Source: Iris pallida
Lineage: Eukaryota; Streptophyta; Magnoliopsida; Asparagales; Iridaceae
Assembly: GCA_029216955.1 (NCBI GenBank)
Contig: JANAVB010005597.1
Location: forward strand, 45,687,262 to 45,751,261
Reading direction: 5' to 3'
DNA length: 64,000 nt
Each line of letters starts with the position of its first letter. Position 1 is the stretch's first letter. Shown here one piece after another: positions 45,149 through 55,010 of this stretch. Under the pieces are notes generated by a model, which had not been told where the DNA came from, did not search any database, and saw nothing but the letters and a program-made list of their open reading frames with translations. A program made the translations under genes and the position numbers.

Positions 45149-45160
45149 GCTCTGATACCA
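45149..45160 (-). promoter_or_regulatory. LARD-2 primer-binding site
   Basis: The plus strand GCTCTGATACCA is the complement of TGGTATCAGAGC, three bases from the LTR end at 45164 (which reads TATCACG instead of TGTCACG). Confidence 0.92.
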
Positions 45161-45163
45161 ATA

Positions 45164-47098
45164 TATCACGCCACGACCCGAAATCACCCGAATTATCGTC
45201 CTCGCAGGGGACGTGATACCGCACGAGCCTTGAGTTGCGCTCGTGCAAGGCAAGATAAAAAGTTCTCAAAATGGTTGTCTTTTTATTCGATATTAGCAAA
45301 AAAAAACAGAATATATGAAACAATTCTCTTTATTGATAACGAACTGATATTACAAAGGCTTTCAATAACCCAACTGAATTAGCCAGATTGGCTACAACAC
45401 TCAAGTTTTCTCTTGTCCATAAAGGATTTCACCGTTCCATACATCATGCCTTCTATATCTCGGCCGCATCAATCCTGTTGTAAGTCCGAGCGTCAATGCG
45501 ATCGCACGCTTCAAACGCTACGATATTTCATGCCTCTGTGCGATCAAGCGAAGCTTCGCCGCGAGCAATCCATTCTCTACACCCTGCATGAAAGATGGTA
45601 GGGGATCGGTACGTTCGTCCTCACATGTACTGACGAAAAGACCAACTTTCTAAACCGACATTTTAGTATTTATGTTCAATCATGCAACTTAGCTTATGAT
45701 CTTGCTATATTCTCCTTAGGATCAATTTTATGGCATATTCAAAAGCGGTAAAATATGTTATCATGGCAAGCATGTTATTCGAATTGAATAGGCAAACAGG
45801 CAAGCAATCTCGTGTTTATTTCGTGGCATGACTTCTTACCAAGTCGACGTACTCGTCCTTGTACTGACGCAAGGTGAATACGCCCCTTCCTTTTCTGTCA
45901 TGTTATAAGTGCTCTCTAAGAAGGATGTATGTGTGCATGATACATATGCGCCTGCACCTTTGACCCATTGTTCCTTAACTATATGGAGGTCGTTGGCGTA
46001 TCCGCTCCAGAATGGACTAAAGGTATTTCTCTTTTCTTTTCCTTTTTTTCTTTTCTCTCTTTCTTTTCTTTCTCAAATTTGGGTAGCCCGGCGCTTCACG
46101 GATTAGGTTACTATCCCAAACAACCGAAGACATACCGTGTGCATACCATCATTTGCGGCTTTTCACATCTATAACCGGTGGCTAGTCGTTTTACAAATGA
46201 GCGCCCATCAAAGATTATATCCCTCCTAGCCCGAACGGTTCCGGTGCCCCGACGTTCGGAGGGAACATTCCGTACACGAAAGATTATCTCAATTATCTCA
46301 AGTCCATTCGACCATGCAACGCACTACTATTATTCAAACAACCAAACATAGTCCTTGAGTCTGAGACTCAGACTTTATCATCTCGTATTTCTTCCATTAA
46401 CTTTCTATGTTCTTACGTTTCATACTTCGTTTCAATGTTCAATGACATCATGCGTCAACTCAATGTTCGTCAACCGAACGACCCTAAGGTCCTGAACACC
46501 TTTCGAGGCATCATGTCATATCTGACAGTTCCGTCACATTCATGTCACAACTGTATTCTTTCGCAACGAAGCCATCTTTTATGATCTCGTGCATGTAGGC
46601 ATATTTCCACACATTTATCATCTTTTCTCTAGCGTCGTGCACTTGGTGTACGCATCGAAGCCGTATTTTCATGTTCTATGACTTAGTGTTCAATGTTCGT
46701 GGCTTGCACGCTAGGACGCTCGCCTATTGTCTTTCAATGTGCTAGCCTTTCTAATTCGTGCGTGAAGGCACGGAATGGCTTGTACACGAAGGCACTCATC
46801 GAATACAGTTATCCTATGTTCTTGCGACTTGCGCACCGAGACGTTCATCTTTGCGATATTCAATGTTCCATAGCGACTCATGCATTTGATGTACGTTTTA
46901 TTTCAATTGTTCTAACTAGTATTCGACACACACTATGATTTATCTTCCGATCGGACCAGTCCATGGCGTCGACAGGTTAACTTAGCATACAATGATACAT
47001 TCTGACTTAGGCATGAAGAAGTAAAAAGAAGAGTCAGTCCTCCCACCTTAAACCGATACACCTTATTGTTTGCCGAGCCGATGCGGTTCAATTTATTA
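45164..47098 (-). repeat. LARD-2 5' LTR, 3' portion
   Basis: Collinear with 39401-41325 of the other LTR. It includes the stem-loop (45221-45246) and the GC-rich box (about 46218-46243). It is broken by CACTA-2 at the TTA target (47096-47098) and continues at 60393. Confidence 0.9.
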
Positions 47099-47335
47099 CA
47101 CTACTAAAATCCACCCAATTGGCGACATATATTTAGCGACGTTCGATTAACGTCGCTAAATTGTGTACATTAGCGACGTTTAGACAAAACGTCGGTAATA
47201 GTCACTACTAGCGACGACCTAAGTGACGTAACAACGACGTATATTAATCACATGATCCAGTCGTCGTGAAACGTCGCTCGGACGTCGCTAATAGCGACTA
47301 ACTTAGCGACGGTAGTGATAGCGTCGTTAAATTCT
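47099..47335. repeat. CACTA-2 left TIR and subterminal repeats
   Basis: After the TIR, TTAGCGACGTT, AACGTCGCTAA and variants recur about ten times on both strands. Confidence 0.85.
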
Positions 47336-47475
47336 AATTATATCCCCCCATCGATTTATTTCCCCCTATTTTCCTCTCTCACTCTCTCTCCTCCCCCTCC
47401 GGCGCTCTCACTCTCTCCGGGGGCGACTCGCACTCTCTCCGACGACTCTCCTCCTTCTCCGGTACGTGACTCTCC

Positions 47476-47508
<33 letters not shown>

Positions 47509-48165
47509 CGTCTGTTTTGGTTGTTGGTGGTTTGGGGGGTGCGGGTGGCTCAGGGGGAGGTGCAGGGGGGATACGGATGGTTGGGGACTGAGTGGAGGGT
47601 GGCTGGAGGGGTGGGGCAGGGGGGACGAGGGTGACTGGAGGAGGGGAGCTAGGGTTAGGGTTCGGGTTAGGGTCCATTTCCTTCCATTTTACTCTCTCAC
47701 TCTCTCTCCTTCCCCCTCCGGCGTTCTCACTCTCTCCGGCGCTCTCACTCTCTCTGGCGACTGTCACTCTCTCCGGCGACTCTCCTCCCTCTCCGGTACG
47801 TGGTACTCTTTTCCTTCCTCTCTTTCTCTGTCTCTCACTCTCCAGTTATTTTGGTTGTTGGTGGTTGGGGGGGTGCGCGTGGCTCGGGGGAGGGGCAGGT
47901 GGGATGCGGGTGGTTCGAGGGTGAGTGGGGGGTGGCTGGGTGGTGAGGCAGAGGGGACGAGGGCGGCTGGGGGAGGGGAACTAGGGTTAGGGTTCGGGTT
48001 ACGGGTGGGTATGTGTGGGCGGCTGGGTGAGGAGAGCAGGGGGGGGTGGGGGCGGCTGGGGGAGGGGAGCAGGGGGGAGTGGAGGGTTAGGGTTCGGGTT
48101 AGGGCTGGTGTAGTGGGTGCTTGGTCAGGGGCACCGATAGTGCCGAAAAATCTGATAATTTAGTA
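47336..48165. repeat. Low-complexity CT/GT-rich tandem region in CACTA-2
   Basis: Two related copies of a CTCTCACTCTCTC...CTCCGG, then GGTGG...GGGGGAGG pattern (about 47375-47680 and 47685-48000), each ending in GAACTAGGGTTAGGGTTCGGG-like text (cut). A long Ser/Gly/Trp-rich frame runs through it but is compositional. The TTAGGGTT motifs are not perfect plant telomere repeats. Confidence 0.7.
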
Positions 48166-48273
48166 ATAATTATTTGTTTTCCGACACCAAAAAACGTGAT
48201 ACTCCGATTCGAACGCACCGATAGTGCCGATATTTATAACAAGTAGTTTTGTTGGTTGGTTAATTGGTAATAT

Positions 48274-49040
48274 GGTGATCGGGACATATAGTCCCTGCAG
48301 CCATTCGACTGGTGATACAGAAACTATGGTACGATATGGTTATCAGGACATAGTCCCTGTAGCCATTCGACTGGCGAGGCAGAAACTATGTTGCCATAGA
48401 TAAAGTTGACTGTCCTCCGATCCTCATCCCTCGACAATGATGATATGACAACCTATCACTATATGTTATATAGTAGTTGATGATGTCTTAGTATTACATT
48501 ATGTGAGTTCATCTTGATTCTGTTACATTCTTCAGATACTAGATATGATAAGAACATATACTACACCATATGTACAGAACATAGATGATTCACACTAATG
48601 TATGCTAGAATGAATTTTGGATTGTGTTCTCAGCCATCCGTTCTCACACTTGGTGATCGGGACATATAGTCCCTGCAGCCATTCGACTGGCGAGACAGAA
48701 ACTATGGTACGACATGGTGATCAAAACATAGTCCCTGCAGCCATTCGACTGGCGAGGCAGAAACTATATAGCCGTAGATAAAGTTGACTGCCCTCCGACC
48801 CTCATCCCTCGGCAATGATGATACGACAACCTATCACTATATCTTATATAGTAGTAGATGATGTCTTAGTATTACATTATGTGAGTTCATCTTGATTCTG
48901 TTACATTCTTCAGATACTAGATACTAGATTCGATAAGAACGTATACTACACCATATGTATAGAACATAGATGATTCAAACTAATGTATGCTAGAATGAAT
49001 TTTGGGTTGTGTTCTGAACCATCCGTTCTCACACTTGGCA
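48274..49040. repeat. Two tandem copies of a 378-bp repeat in CACTA-2
   Basis: Units start GGTGATCGGGACATATAG at 48274 and 48652 and end CCGTTCTCACACTTGG. The first 90 bp of each unit is itself a partial duplication (CTGCAGCCATTCGACTGG twice). Further copies or parts lie at about 49550-49650, 50530-50870, 52350-52675, and split at 52907-52945 and 59542-59570. Confidence 0.92.
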
Positions 49041-49191
49041 AAAAATCAAATTTTCTGTACTTTATCTGCTTTTAAAAATGTACTCAAATTACATGATGGT
49101 TCCTTTAGTTAGCTTGCTTATGTTACAATTATATTATTTGTGAATATCGATCTTACCAGATGGCACCCATGATCCGAGGAGGGCACGTTGT

Positions 49192-49431
49192 TTGAGAGAA
49201 ACTGTAAATGCTGAGGTGGCTCCTCCTACTGTTAAGGAGGAAGTGGCACCGGTAGCTAGTGAGATCGGGAGTTCTATTCATCCAGCACCGGTAGCTAGTA
49301 AGACCGGGAGTTCTATTCATGCAGCACTTGTAAGGGACTACATCTCTTCTGCCGCCGTCGATCCCACTTATTTAAGGTGGTTGTGTGATCGTATCACTGT
49401 GCGTTTGCGTGAGCTGCGTGGTTCTCATTAG
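49192..49431 (+). CDS. Small unrecognised open frame in CACTA-2
   Basis: 79 codons, MRETVNAEVAPPTVKEEV onward, ending CDRITVRLRELRGSH. It includes a 13-residue duplication (PVASEIGSSIH then PVASKTGSSIH) from a 39-bp tandem repeat. An acceptor-like TTACCAG lies about 34 bp upstream, so it could be a terminal exon of a transposon gene (CACTA elements often carry a second gene besides TNP2), but there is no domain to support this. It may be chance. Confidence 0.2.
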   Translation: MRETVNAEVAPPTVKEEVAPVASEIGSSIHPAPVASKTGSSIHAALVRDYISSAAVDPTYLRWLCDRITVRLRELRGSH

Positions 49432-49642
49432 CTATTAGTACTTATTTGTATTGAACTATTTGTATTGGGTTGTTTTTGTATTAGACTATTTGTATTGGAC
49501 TATATATATGAATTAGTACTGTGTCAATCTCTAGATTGTATTGGACTACGACATGGTGATCATGACATAGTCCATGCAGCCGTTCGACTGGCGATACAGA
49601 AACTATGGTACGACATGGTGATCAGGACATAGTCCCTGCAGC

Positions 49643-50298
49643 CACTCGACAACCAACCGGAGAGGATACTCTGAGAGATCCATCTGAGTAGGACGTATAC
49701 TCTGAGAGATCACCTTTACAAGAATGATATCAGTAGTGGGATTGAGTGTTAGAGAAGATATTATCAGAGTATACGTCCTACTCAGATGGGTCTCTCACCG
49801 TTACTATTTTTTTCTGACAGCATGGTGGATGTGCTCCGTCAACAAATTCTTGCTCTGAGCCAAAACTTTGTCCCGGAGCTCAAGTGGACATCCTTCGTGT
49901 AGAGCTCGAGCGAGAGGTTCCTGACAGCATGGTGGTCTCCTTTGTCAAAGGATTCTTGCTCGTCCCACAATTGGTTGTGGGACGAGCAAGAATCCTTTGA
50001 CAAAGGAGACCACCATGCTGTCAGGAACCTCTCGCTCGAGCTCTACACGAAGGATGTCCACTTGAGCTCCGAGAAAAGTTTTGGCTCAGAGCAAGAATCT
50101 GTTAACGGAGCACATCCACCATGCTGTCAGAAAAAAATTAACGGTGAGAGACCCATCTGAGTAGGACGTATACTCTGATAATATCTCCTCCAATACTCAA
50201 TTCCATTATTGATATCATTCTTGTAAAGGTGATCTCTCAGAGTATACGTCCTACTCAGATGGATCTCTCAGAGTATCCTCTTGGTTGGTTGTCGAGTG
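49643..50298. mobile_element. Foldback element, about 325-bp arms
   Basis: A near-perfect inverted repeat centred at about 49972: CCCACAA-TTGG-TTGTGGG at the apex, outer ends CACTCGACAACCAACC and GGTTGGTTGTCGAGTG. Arms match almost throughout, with a few mismatches and small indels (for example near 49850 and 50100). Each arm contains GAGTAGGACGTATACTCTGA-like motifs more than once. No convincing target duplication and no coding region. Confidence 0.9.
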
Positions 50299-50389
50299 CT
50301 ACTTAGTTAAAGTTCAAGTGCTACTTAGTTGTGTCTCTCTCTCTATCTATCTCGCTATCAACGCTATTGTGTTGTTTCTCCTCGTAATA

Positions 50390-50435
50390 CGGAATGGTCC
50401 GATACCGATACTCTGAGTATCAGACCATTCCTATG
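50390..50435. repeat. Short palindrome
   Basis: GGAATGGTCCGATAC and GTATCAGACCATTCC face each other across an 11-bp spacer. A further CCGATAC/GTATCGG pairing lies to about 50470. Confidence 0.8.
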
Positions 50436-50893
50436 TGTATCGGTATCGCAATCGCAATCACAATACCGATACTCTGATAGTTCTCTTATTTATTCTGTAT
50501 TTTGGCTCCAGCTCCATTTGCATTAATCTACGGTACGACATGGTGATCAGGACATAGTCCCTGCAGCCATTCGACTGGCGAGGTAGAAACTATGTAGCCG
50601 TAGATAAAGTTGACTGTCCTTCGACCCTCATCCTTCAGCAATGATGATACGACAACCTATCACTATATCTTATATAGTAGTAGATAATGTTTTAGTATTA
50701 CATTATGTGAGTTCATCTTGATTCTGTTACATTCTTCAGATACTAGATACTAGATTCGATAAGAACGTATATTACACCATATGTACAGAACATAGATGAT
50801 TCACACTAATGTATGCTAGAATAAATTTTGGATTGTGTTCTGAGCCATCCGTTCTCACACTTGGAGAAAAATCGAATTTTCTGTATTTTATCT

Positions 50894-51967
50894 GACGCAC
50901 AAATACCGCTCGAGTGAGCCAAAGGTATGCATCCACTTTCCTCCCTCCATTCCCCCTCTCTCATGCTATCAACGTCACAACTTTTTTAGTGTTGCTCCCT
51001 CTAATGATGATGAACGCAAAAATCAAAGACCCCCCTCTCCTTTCTCACACTTTACAGTTTTCACAACAGGAAGGATCAGTATTTTCTAGTTCTCTTCCAT
51101 CCATCCATTCCTCCGTTAACTTTCAAGCCTCCACATATGATATCCAGCTCAAGTGTAGAGGCGGGAGAGAAGAAGTGGGCAGGAAGATGAGGGGGAAGCA
51201 GCACAGCCGGCGGCAAGACCTGAAGGAAGTACATAGGTTTTCTTCAACATCCGTAGGAGAACTATAAGGATATATCTTTTCACAACATGTCACCATGTCA
51301 AAGATCCTTAATGTGAATATCATGTTACCGCGGTGTCGGAAGACTAACATGTCATAATTTTCTAAGCCGTGTGCTTTGACATAATCCTCCCAACTCTTTC
51401 CTCCTATGTAGTAATCTTGCACTTCATAAAGAAATGCAAGATTACTACATAGGAGGAAAGAGTTGGGAAGGATTATGTCAAAACATACGGCTTAGAAATT
51501 TATGACATTGTTAGTCTTCCGACACCGTGGTAACATGGTTGTCACATTAAGGGTCTTTGACAAGGTGATATGTTGTGAAAAAATATATCCTTATAGTTCT
51601 CCTACGGATGTTGAAGAAAGCCTCTGTACTTCCTCCAGGTCATGCTGCCAGCTATGCTCTTTTCCTCCTCCTTCCTGTCCACTTCTTCTCTCCCGCCTCT
51701 ACACTTGAGCTGGATATCATATGTGGAGGCTAGGCTTGATCAGAACGGAGGAATGGATGGATGGAAGAGAACTAGAAAACACTGATCCTTCCTGTTGTGA
51801 GAACTGTGAAGAGTGAGAAAGGAGAGGAGGGTCTTTGATTTTTGCGTTCATCATCATTAGAGGGAGCAACACTGGAAAAGTTGTGACGTTGATAGCATGA
51901 GAGACGGGGAATGGAGGGAGGGAAGTGGCTGCATGCTTTTGGCTCACTCGAGCGGTATTTGTGTGTC
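50894..51967. repeat. Long inverted repeat (about 530-bp arms) built from a B3-domain gene fragment
   Basis: The left arm (50894-51420) and right arm (51430-51967) are complementary over nearly their whole length with a loop of about 10 bp near 51425. The outer ends are GACGCACAAATACCG and CGGTATTTGTGTGTC. A transcript through it would form a long double-stranded hairpin. The arms carry protein-coding traces (next entry). Confidence 0.92.
51123..51710 (-). pseudogene. Captured plant B3-domain (REM-like) gene fragment, present on both arms
   Basis: In the left arm, on the minus strand (51422-51210), the frame reads GGKSWEDYVKAHGLENYDML (20 residues), continuing VFRHRGNMIFTLRIFDM and CCEKIYPYSSPTD. 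This matches the C-terminal half of the plant B3 DNA-binding domain: a GW/SW-x-x-(F/Y)V helix, DxLVFR strand, GN-x-x-F-x-(V/L)-x-IFD strand. The mirror copy on the plus strand (51440-51640) has an early frame break but keeps LVFRHRGNMVVTLRVFD. Flanking arm sequence may be host intron or UTR. It is a transduplicated gene piece, not a functional transcription factor. Confidence 0.75.
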
Positions 51968-52039
51968 ATCTGGTGGCGCTCCTCCAGCTCCGGCTCCAGC
52001 ACCGTGTCCAGCTCCAGCTCCAGGCGATCAGTAGTTTCG

Positions 52040-52345
52040 TTTTTTGCATTTTTGGACTGTGCTATATTTTTGACTTTGTACGTATTTGGGGATATTCAGT
52101 TTTTTCGTTGAGGATACTGAGTTTGTACGTATTTGCGATATTGATTTGGTTTGTTGAGATATTATATATTGACATTGTTCGTTGTGGATAGTATTTTTTC
52201 TTTATATTTTTTGTATATTCTGGAATGTATTGTGCGTGCCGGTGTTGAGTGTTCCACCAAGGGGATTGGCGAACCCAGGATTGGATTTTGTATTTTGTAT
52301 TTTGTATTCTATATTTTGGCACAGGCTCCAGCTCTATTTGCATTA
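52040..52345 (+). repeat. Repeat A, first copy (pairs with 59640-59925)
   Basis: A segment with TTTGTACGTATTTG(G/C)GGATATT repeats and GTTCCACC(A/G)AGGGG occurs almost identically at 59640-59925, on either side of the nested retroelement block, in the same orientation. It ends with GGCTCCAGCTC-type repeats. Confidence 0.88.
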
Positions 52346-52679
52346 ATCTACGGTACGACATGGTGATCAGGACATAGTTCCTGCAACCATTCGACTGGCG
52401 AGACAGAAACTATGTAGCCATAGATAAAGTTGACTGTCCTCCGACCCTCAACTCTCGGTAATGATGATACGACAACCTATCACTATATCTTATATAGTAG
52501 TAGATGATGTCTTAGTATTACATTATGTGAGTTCATCTTGATTCTGTTACTATTCTTCAGATACTAGATACGATAAGAACATATAATACACCATATGTAC
52601 AGAACATAATGATCCACACTAATGTGTGCTAGAATGAATTTTGGGTTGTGTTCTGAGCCATCCGTTCTCACACTTAAGT

Positions 52680-52870
52680 ACTGTGAGAGCGCCGAAGAGA
52701 GTGAGAGTGCCGGAGGGGAGGATGAGAGAGAGAGTGAGAGAGTAAAATGGGGGAAATGAATTGGTGGGGAATATAATTAGAATTTAGCGACGTTCATACT
52801 AACGTCGCTAAATTAGTTGCTATTAGCGACGTCATAGCGACGTTTCGCGACATATAGTGCCGATATTTGT
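52680..52870. repeat. Internal inverted copy of the CACTA-2 end region
   Basis: GAGAGTGAGAGAGTAAAATG then AATATAATTAGAATTTAGCG and several AACGTCGCTAA motifs are the reverse complement of the left subterminal region (about 47270-47420), without the CACTA terminus. It suggests a rearranged second CACTA copy inside the element. Confidence 0.75.
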
Positions 52871-52945
52871 AACAAGTAGTTTTGTTGGTTGGTTAATTGG
52901 TAACATGGTGATCGGGACATATAGTCCCTGCAGCCATTCGACTGG

Positions 52946-54600
52946 TGTCACGCCCCGATTCCCTCGAATCGATAGTCGTCTCCCGGGCGTGATGCCGTGC
53001 GAACCTAATTTACGATCGCACAAGGCATAGTCATAAGGTAATCCGAGACATGAGATCTAAGAGAGTACGCAGACAAATTGATTCACACAATAAGTAAAGG
53101 AAACTTGATCTTTATTGATAATGAACATCTTTTACAGACTCCGATACAAGACTCATCGCCTCACGGGCTACAACATGACTTGATTACAAAAGAGTGCCGA
53201 TGAGATAGCCATTCCTTACATTGCACACATCCCTCAATATACAACAAGGTACTCCAATGACCTGGATAGGAGGGACGCTGAGTCATCTTCCTTGGACTGT
53301 CGAGAGCCTTAAAAGGGGAGTCGCAGAGAAAGTCTTCGACGCACGGCCGAAGCTTCAAAAGTTACGAACGTCGCCGAGCTAGTTGGCACGTCCTTTCTGG
53401 TTCGCGGGACCTGCAAGGAGCGAGGATCAGCACAAAATACATGTACTGGCGAATGGCTAATTAAATCCAAGCTCTGCATTTGATTCAAGAAGTTTCGTAA
53501 ACATGTTAGCTAGCTATTTCAATGATCTTTCTAACCATCCTGCTCGATTTGTATGTTAACATGTTTTGAGGCAAGCATATGAAACTGTATAACATTAAGC
53601 AACTATCATGTTCATCCCGTGTCCCGTGCACCTGTTAAGCAGTAGAAAGGGTGTGAAGGCCACTGGCAATGTCAAGCCATCGGGGACTATAGCTGGGTTA
53701 GACGGCGACACTTTCGCGTCGGGTAGCGAGCCCTGTGCGAAAGTTCCCTGCCTAACTCAGCGCCGATGAAGGGCTGGCGCTTGCTATAAACTCGTTCCTT
53801 CCGGGCCGAATCGATCCCTTAGCCTAGGTAACCGTTCGAAGGAAACTACACCTTGTCGACAAGTTGTCCAATGACCGCTTTGCTTACTTAGCCGTATCGT
53901 TGCGATTAACGTTAATCGATTTATTCATTGCTTTGCATAGGCTAAGTGGATTTGCATAAGGAACATGTATTCTATTTCCAATACCAGCCGTTGATAACAA
54001 GTATTTCGTGAAGAATCGTGCTACGATTTTTTGAATTTTATACTATTATGACAAGTATTTATTTTACTTCACATATTGAGTTTTGAAGTAGAGGGACGAG
54101 GTGAAGGTGGTCAGCCACTCGCCTTAGCCTTGCTTCAAGCGAGCAACCTGTTGGCTGCACTGACGTCGCCTATGCGATCACCTGCAATCGCATAAGCAAC
54201 TGATTAGAATACTGTATAATTCAAGGAATTTCGATATGAATGACGAAGCTCGAAAAGGCAAGTCATAAAAACTCATTCGGAAAACATTCACGAAAAGCGC
54301 ATTAACGAAAACCAAAGCCAAAGCCAAATCAAGTGCGGCATGAAAAATCAGAGCAGCGGAAGGTCTCTCCGACTCAGCCGCAGAGCCAATCCTCGAGCGC
54401 AACCCGCTGAATATGGGACTTGGTTCCGAAGAAACCATTCCATAACGTGGAATGGATCTTAATTCAACCGTTCTCGTTCGATTGACTCGGCCGATTCCGA
54501 CCTATCGGTCCCGACCGAATCGATAGCGACAGTGTTCCTTTCTCGCACATCCCGTGGATGGAAACGAGGCACGATGTAGGGACTGAGGTACTATAACCAT
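52946..54600 (-). repeat. LTR of a Ty3/gypsy element, reverse orientation
   Basis: On the minus strand it ends GGGAATCGGGGCGTGACA at 52946, with a stem-loop GTGCGA...TCGCAC nearby and an AATAAA complement (TTTATT, 53112). Segments match the LARD-3 LTR in reverse, for example 53670-53695 to 58285-58310, and the phrase ACACCTTGTCGACAAGTTGT (53847-53866) to 58098-58117. Its 5' boundary after the pol remnant is not sharp. Confidence 0.65.
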
Positions 54601-54651
54601 AACCAACTAATAAAAAATTTCGTCCTCGAAACTTAAAGATGGAACCTACCT

Positions 54652-54990
54652 CTACAAGAACAATGAAGAAAATTTCTCCTTCATCTTCGATTCCAGGTCC
54701 CACGTCGATTCTTCGACCGAGTGGTTCTTCCAGACGACGCGGACGAGAGGGATCGTTCGATTTTCGCAGCAATTTATCCTTGCGTTCTAAGATTTGAACT
54801 GGCTCTTCAACGTAGGATAAGTCTGACTTTAGCTCCAGCTGGCCAAAATACTACGTGGCTCGGGTCATGTCACGTACTTTCGCAGTTGAGAGACATGGAA
54901 GATATTGTGTACACCTTCAAGCAGCCGGCGGTAAGGCAATTTTATAGGCCACTGGGGCGAACACGGAGGATTGACTTGGATTTTGAGGAA
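54652..54990 (-). pseudogene. Ty3/gypsy polyprotein C-terminal remnant
   Basis: On the minus strand, frames pieced by eye show the end of a gypsy pol: VHNIFHVSQLRKYV (54873-54914), then LSYVEEPVQILERKDKLLRKS (about 54750-54815, cut into the conserved Y-x-E-x-P-(V/I)-x-IL block). After a frameshift, IPLVRVVWKNHSVEESTWDL and a stop at 54652-54654 follow. This order is characteristic of the integrase C-terminus in chromovirus (Tekay/Del-like) gypsy elements. Directly after it comes AGTTTCGAGGACGAAATTT (complement at 54616-54634), a typical post-pol sequence. Stops and frameshifts make it inactive; upstream pol domains are not present. Confidence 0.8.
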
Positions 54991-55010
54991 ATAGTACGAA
55001 CAACTTAGTA

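Larger units (their letters stand above)
41824..45163 (-). other. LARD-2 internal region, non-coding
   Basis: Many short frames, none with a retroelement motif. On the minus strand it ends with GTTCGAGGACGAACC, then TTTTGAGTGGTATATTC directly before the 3' LTR. Two hairpins GTGGTATATCATATACCAC (44259-44277) and GTGGTATGACATATACCAC (44304-44322) correspond to the pair in LARD-1. Confidence 0.7.

Noticed and set aside
44798..45382. 194-codon frame overlapping the LARD-2 PBS and LTR end
   Set aside because: Runs antisense across the hairpin array, PBS and LTR; no domain, and the corresponding LARD-1 sequence is not open.
47650..48100. Interstitial telomere repeats
   Set aside because: Motifs read TTAGGGTTCGGG and similar, with no run of perfect plant TTTAGGG units.
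47315..48163. 282-codon frame, Ser/Leu- then Gly/Trp/Arg-rich
   Set aside because: Follows CT- and GT-rich low-complexity tandem sequence in a CACTA element; both strands are open for the same reason.
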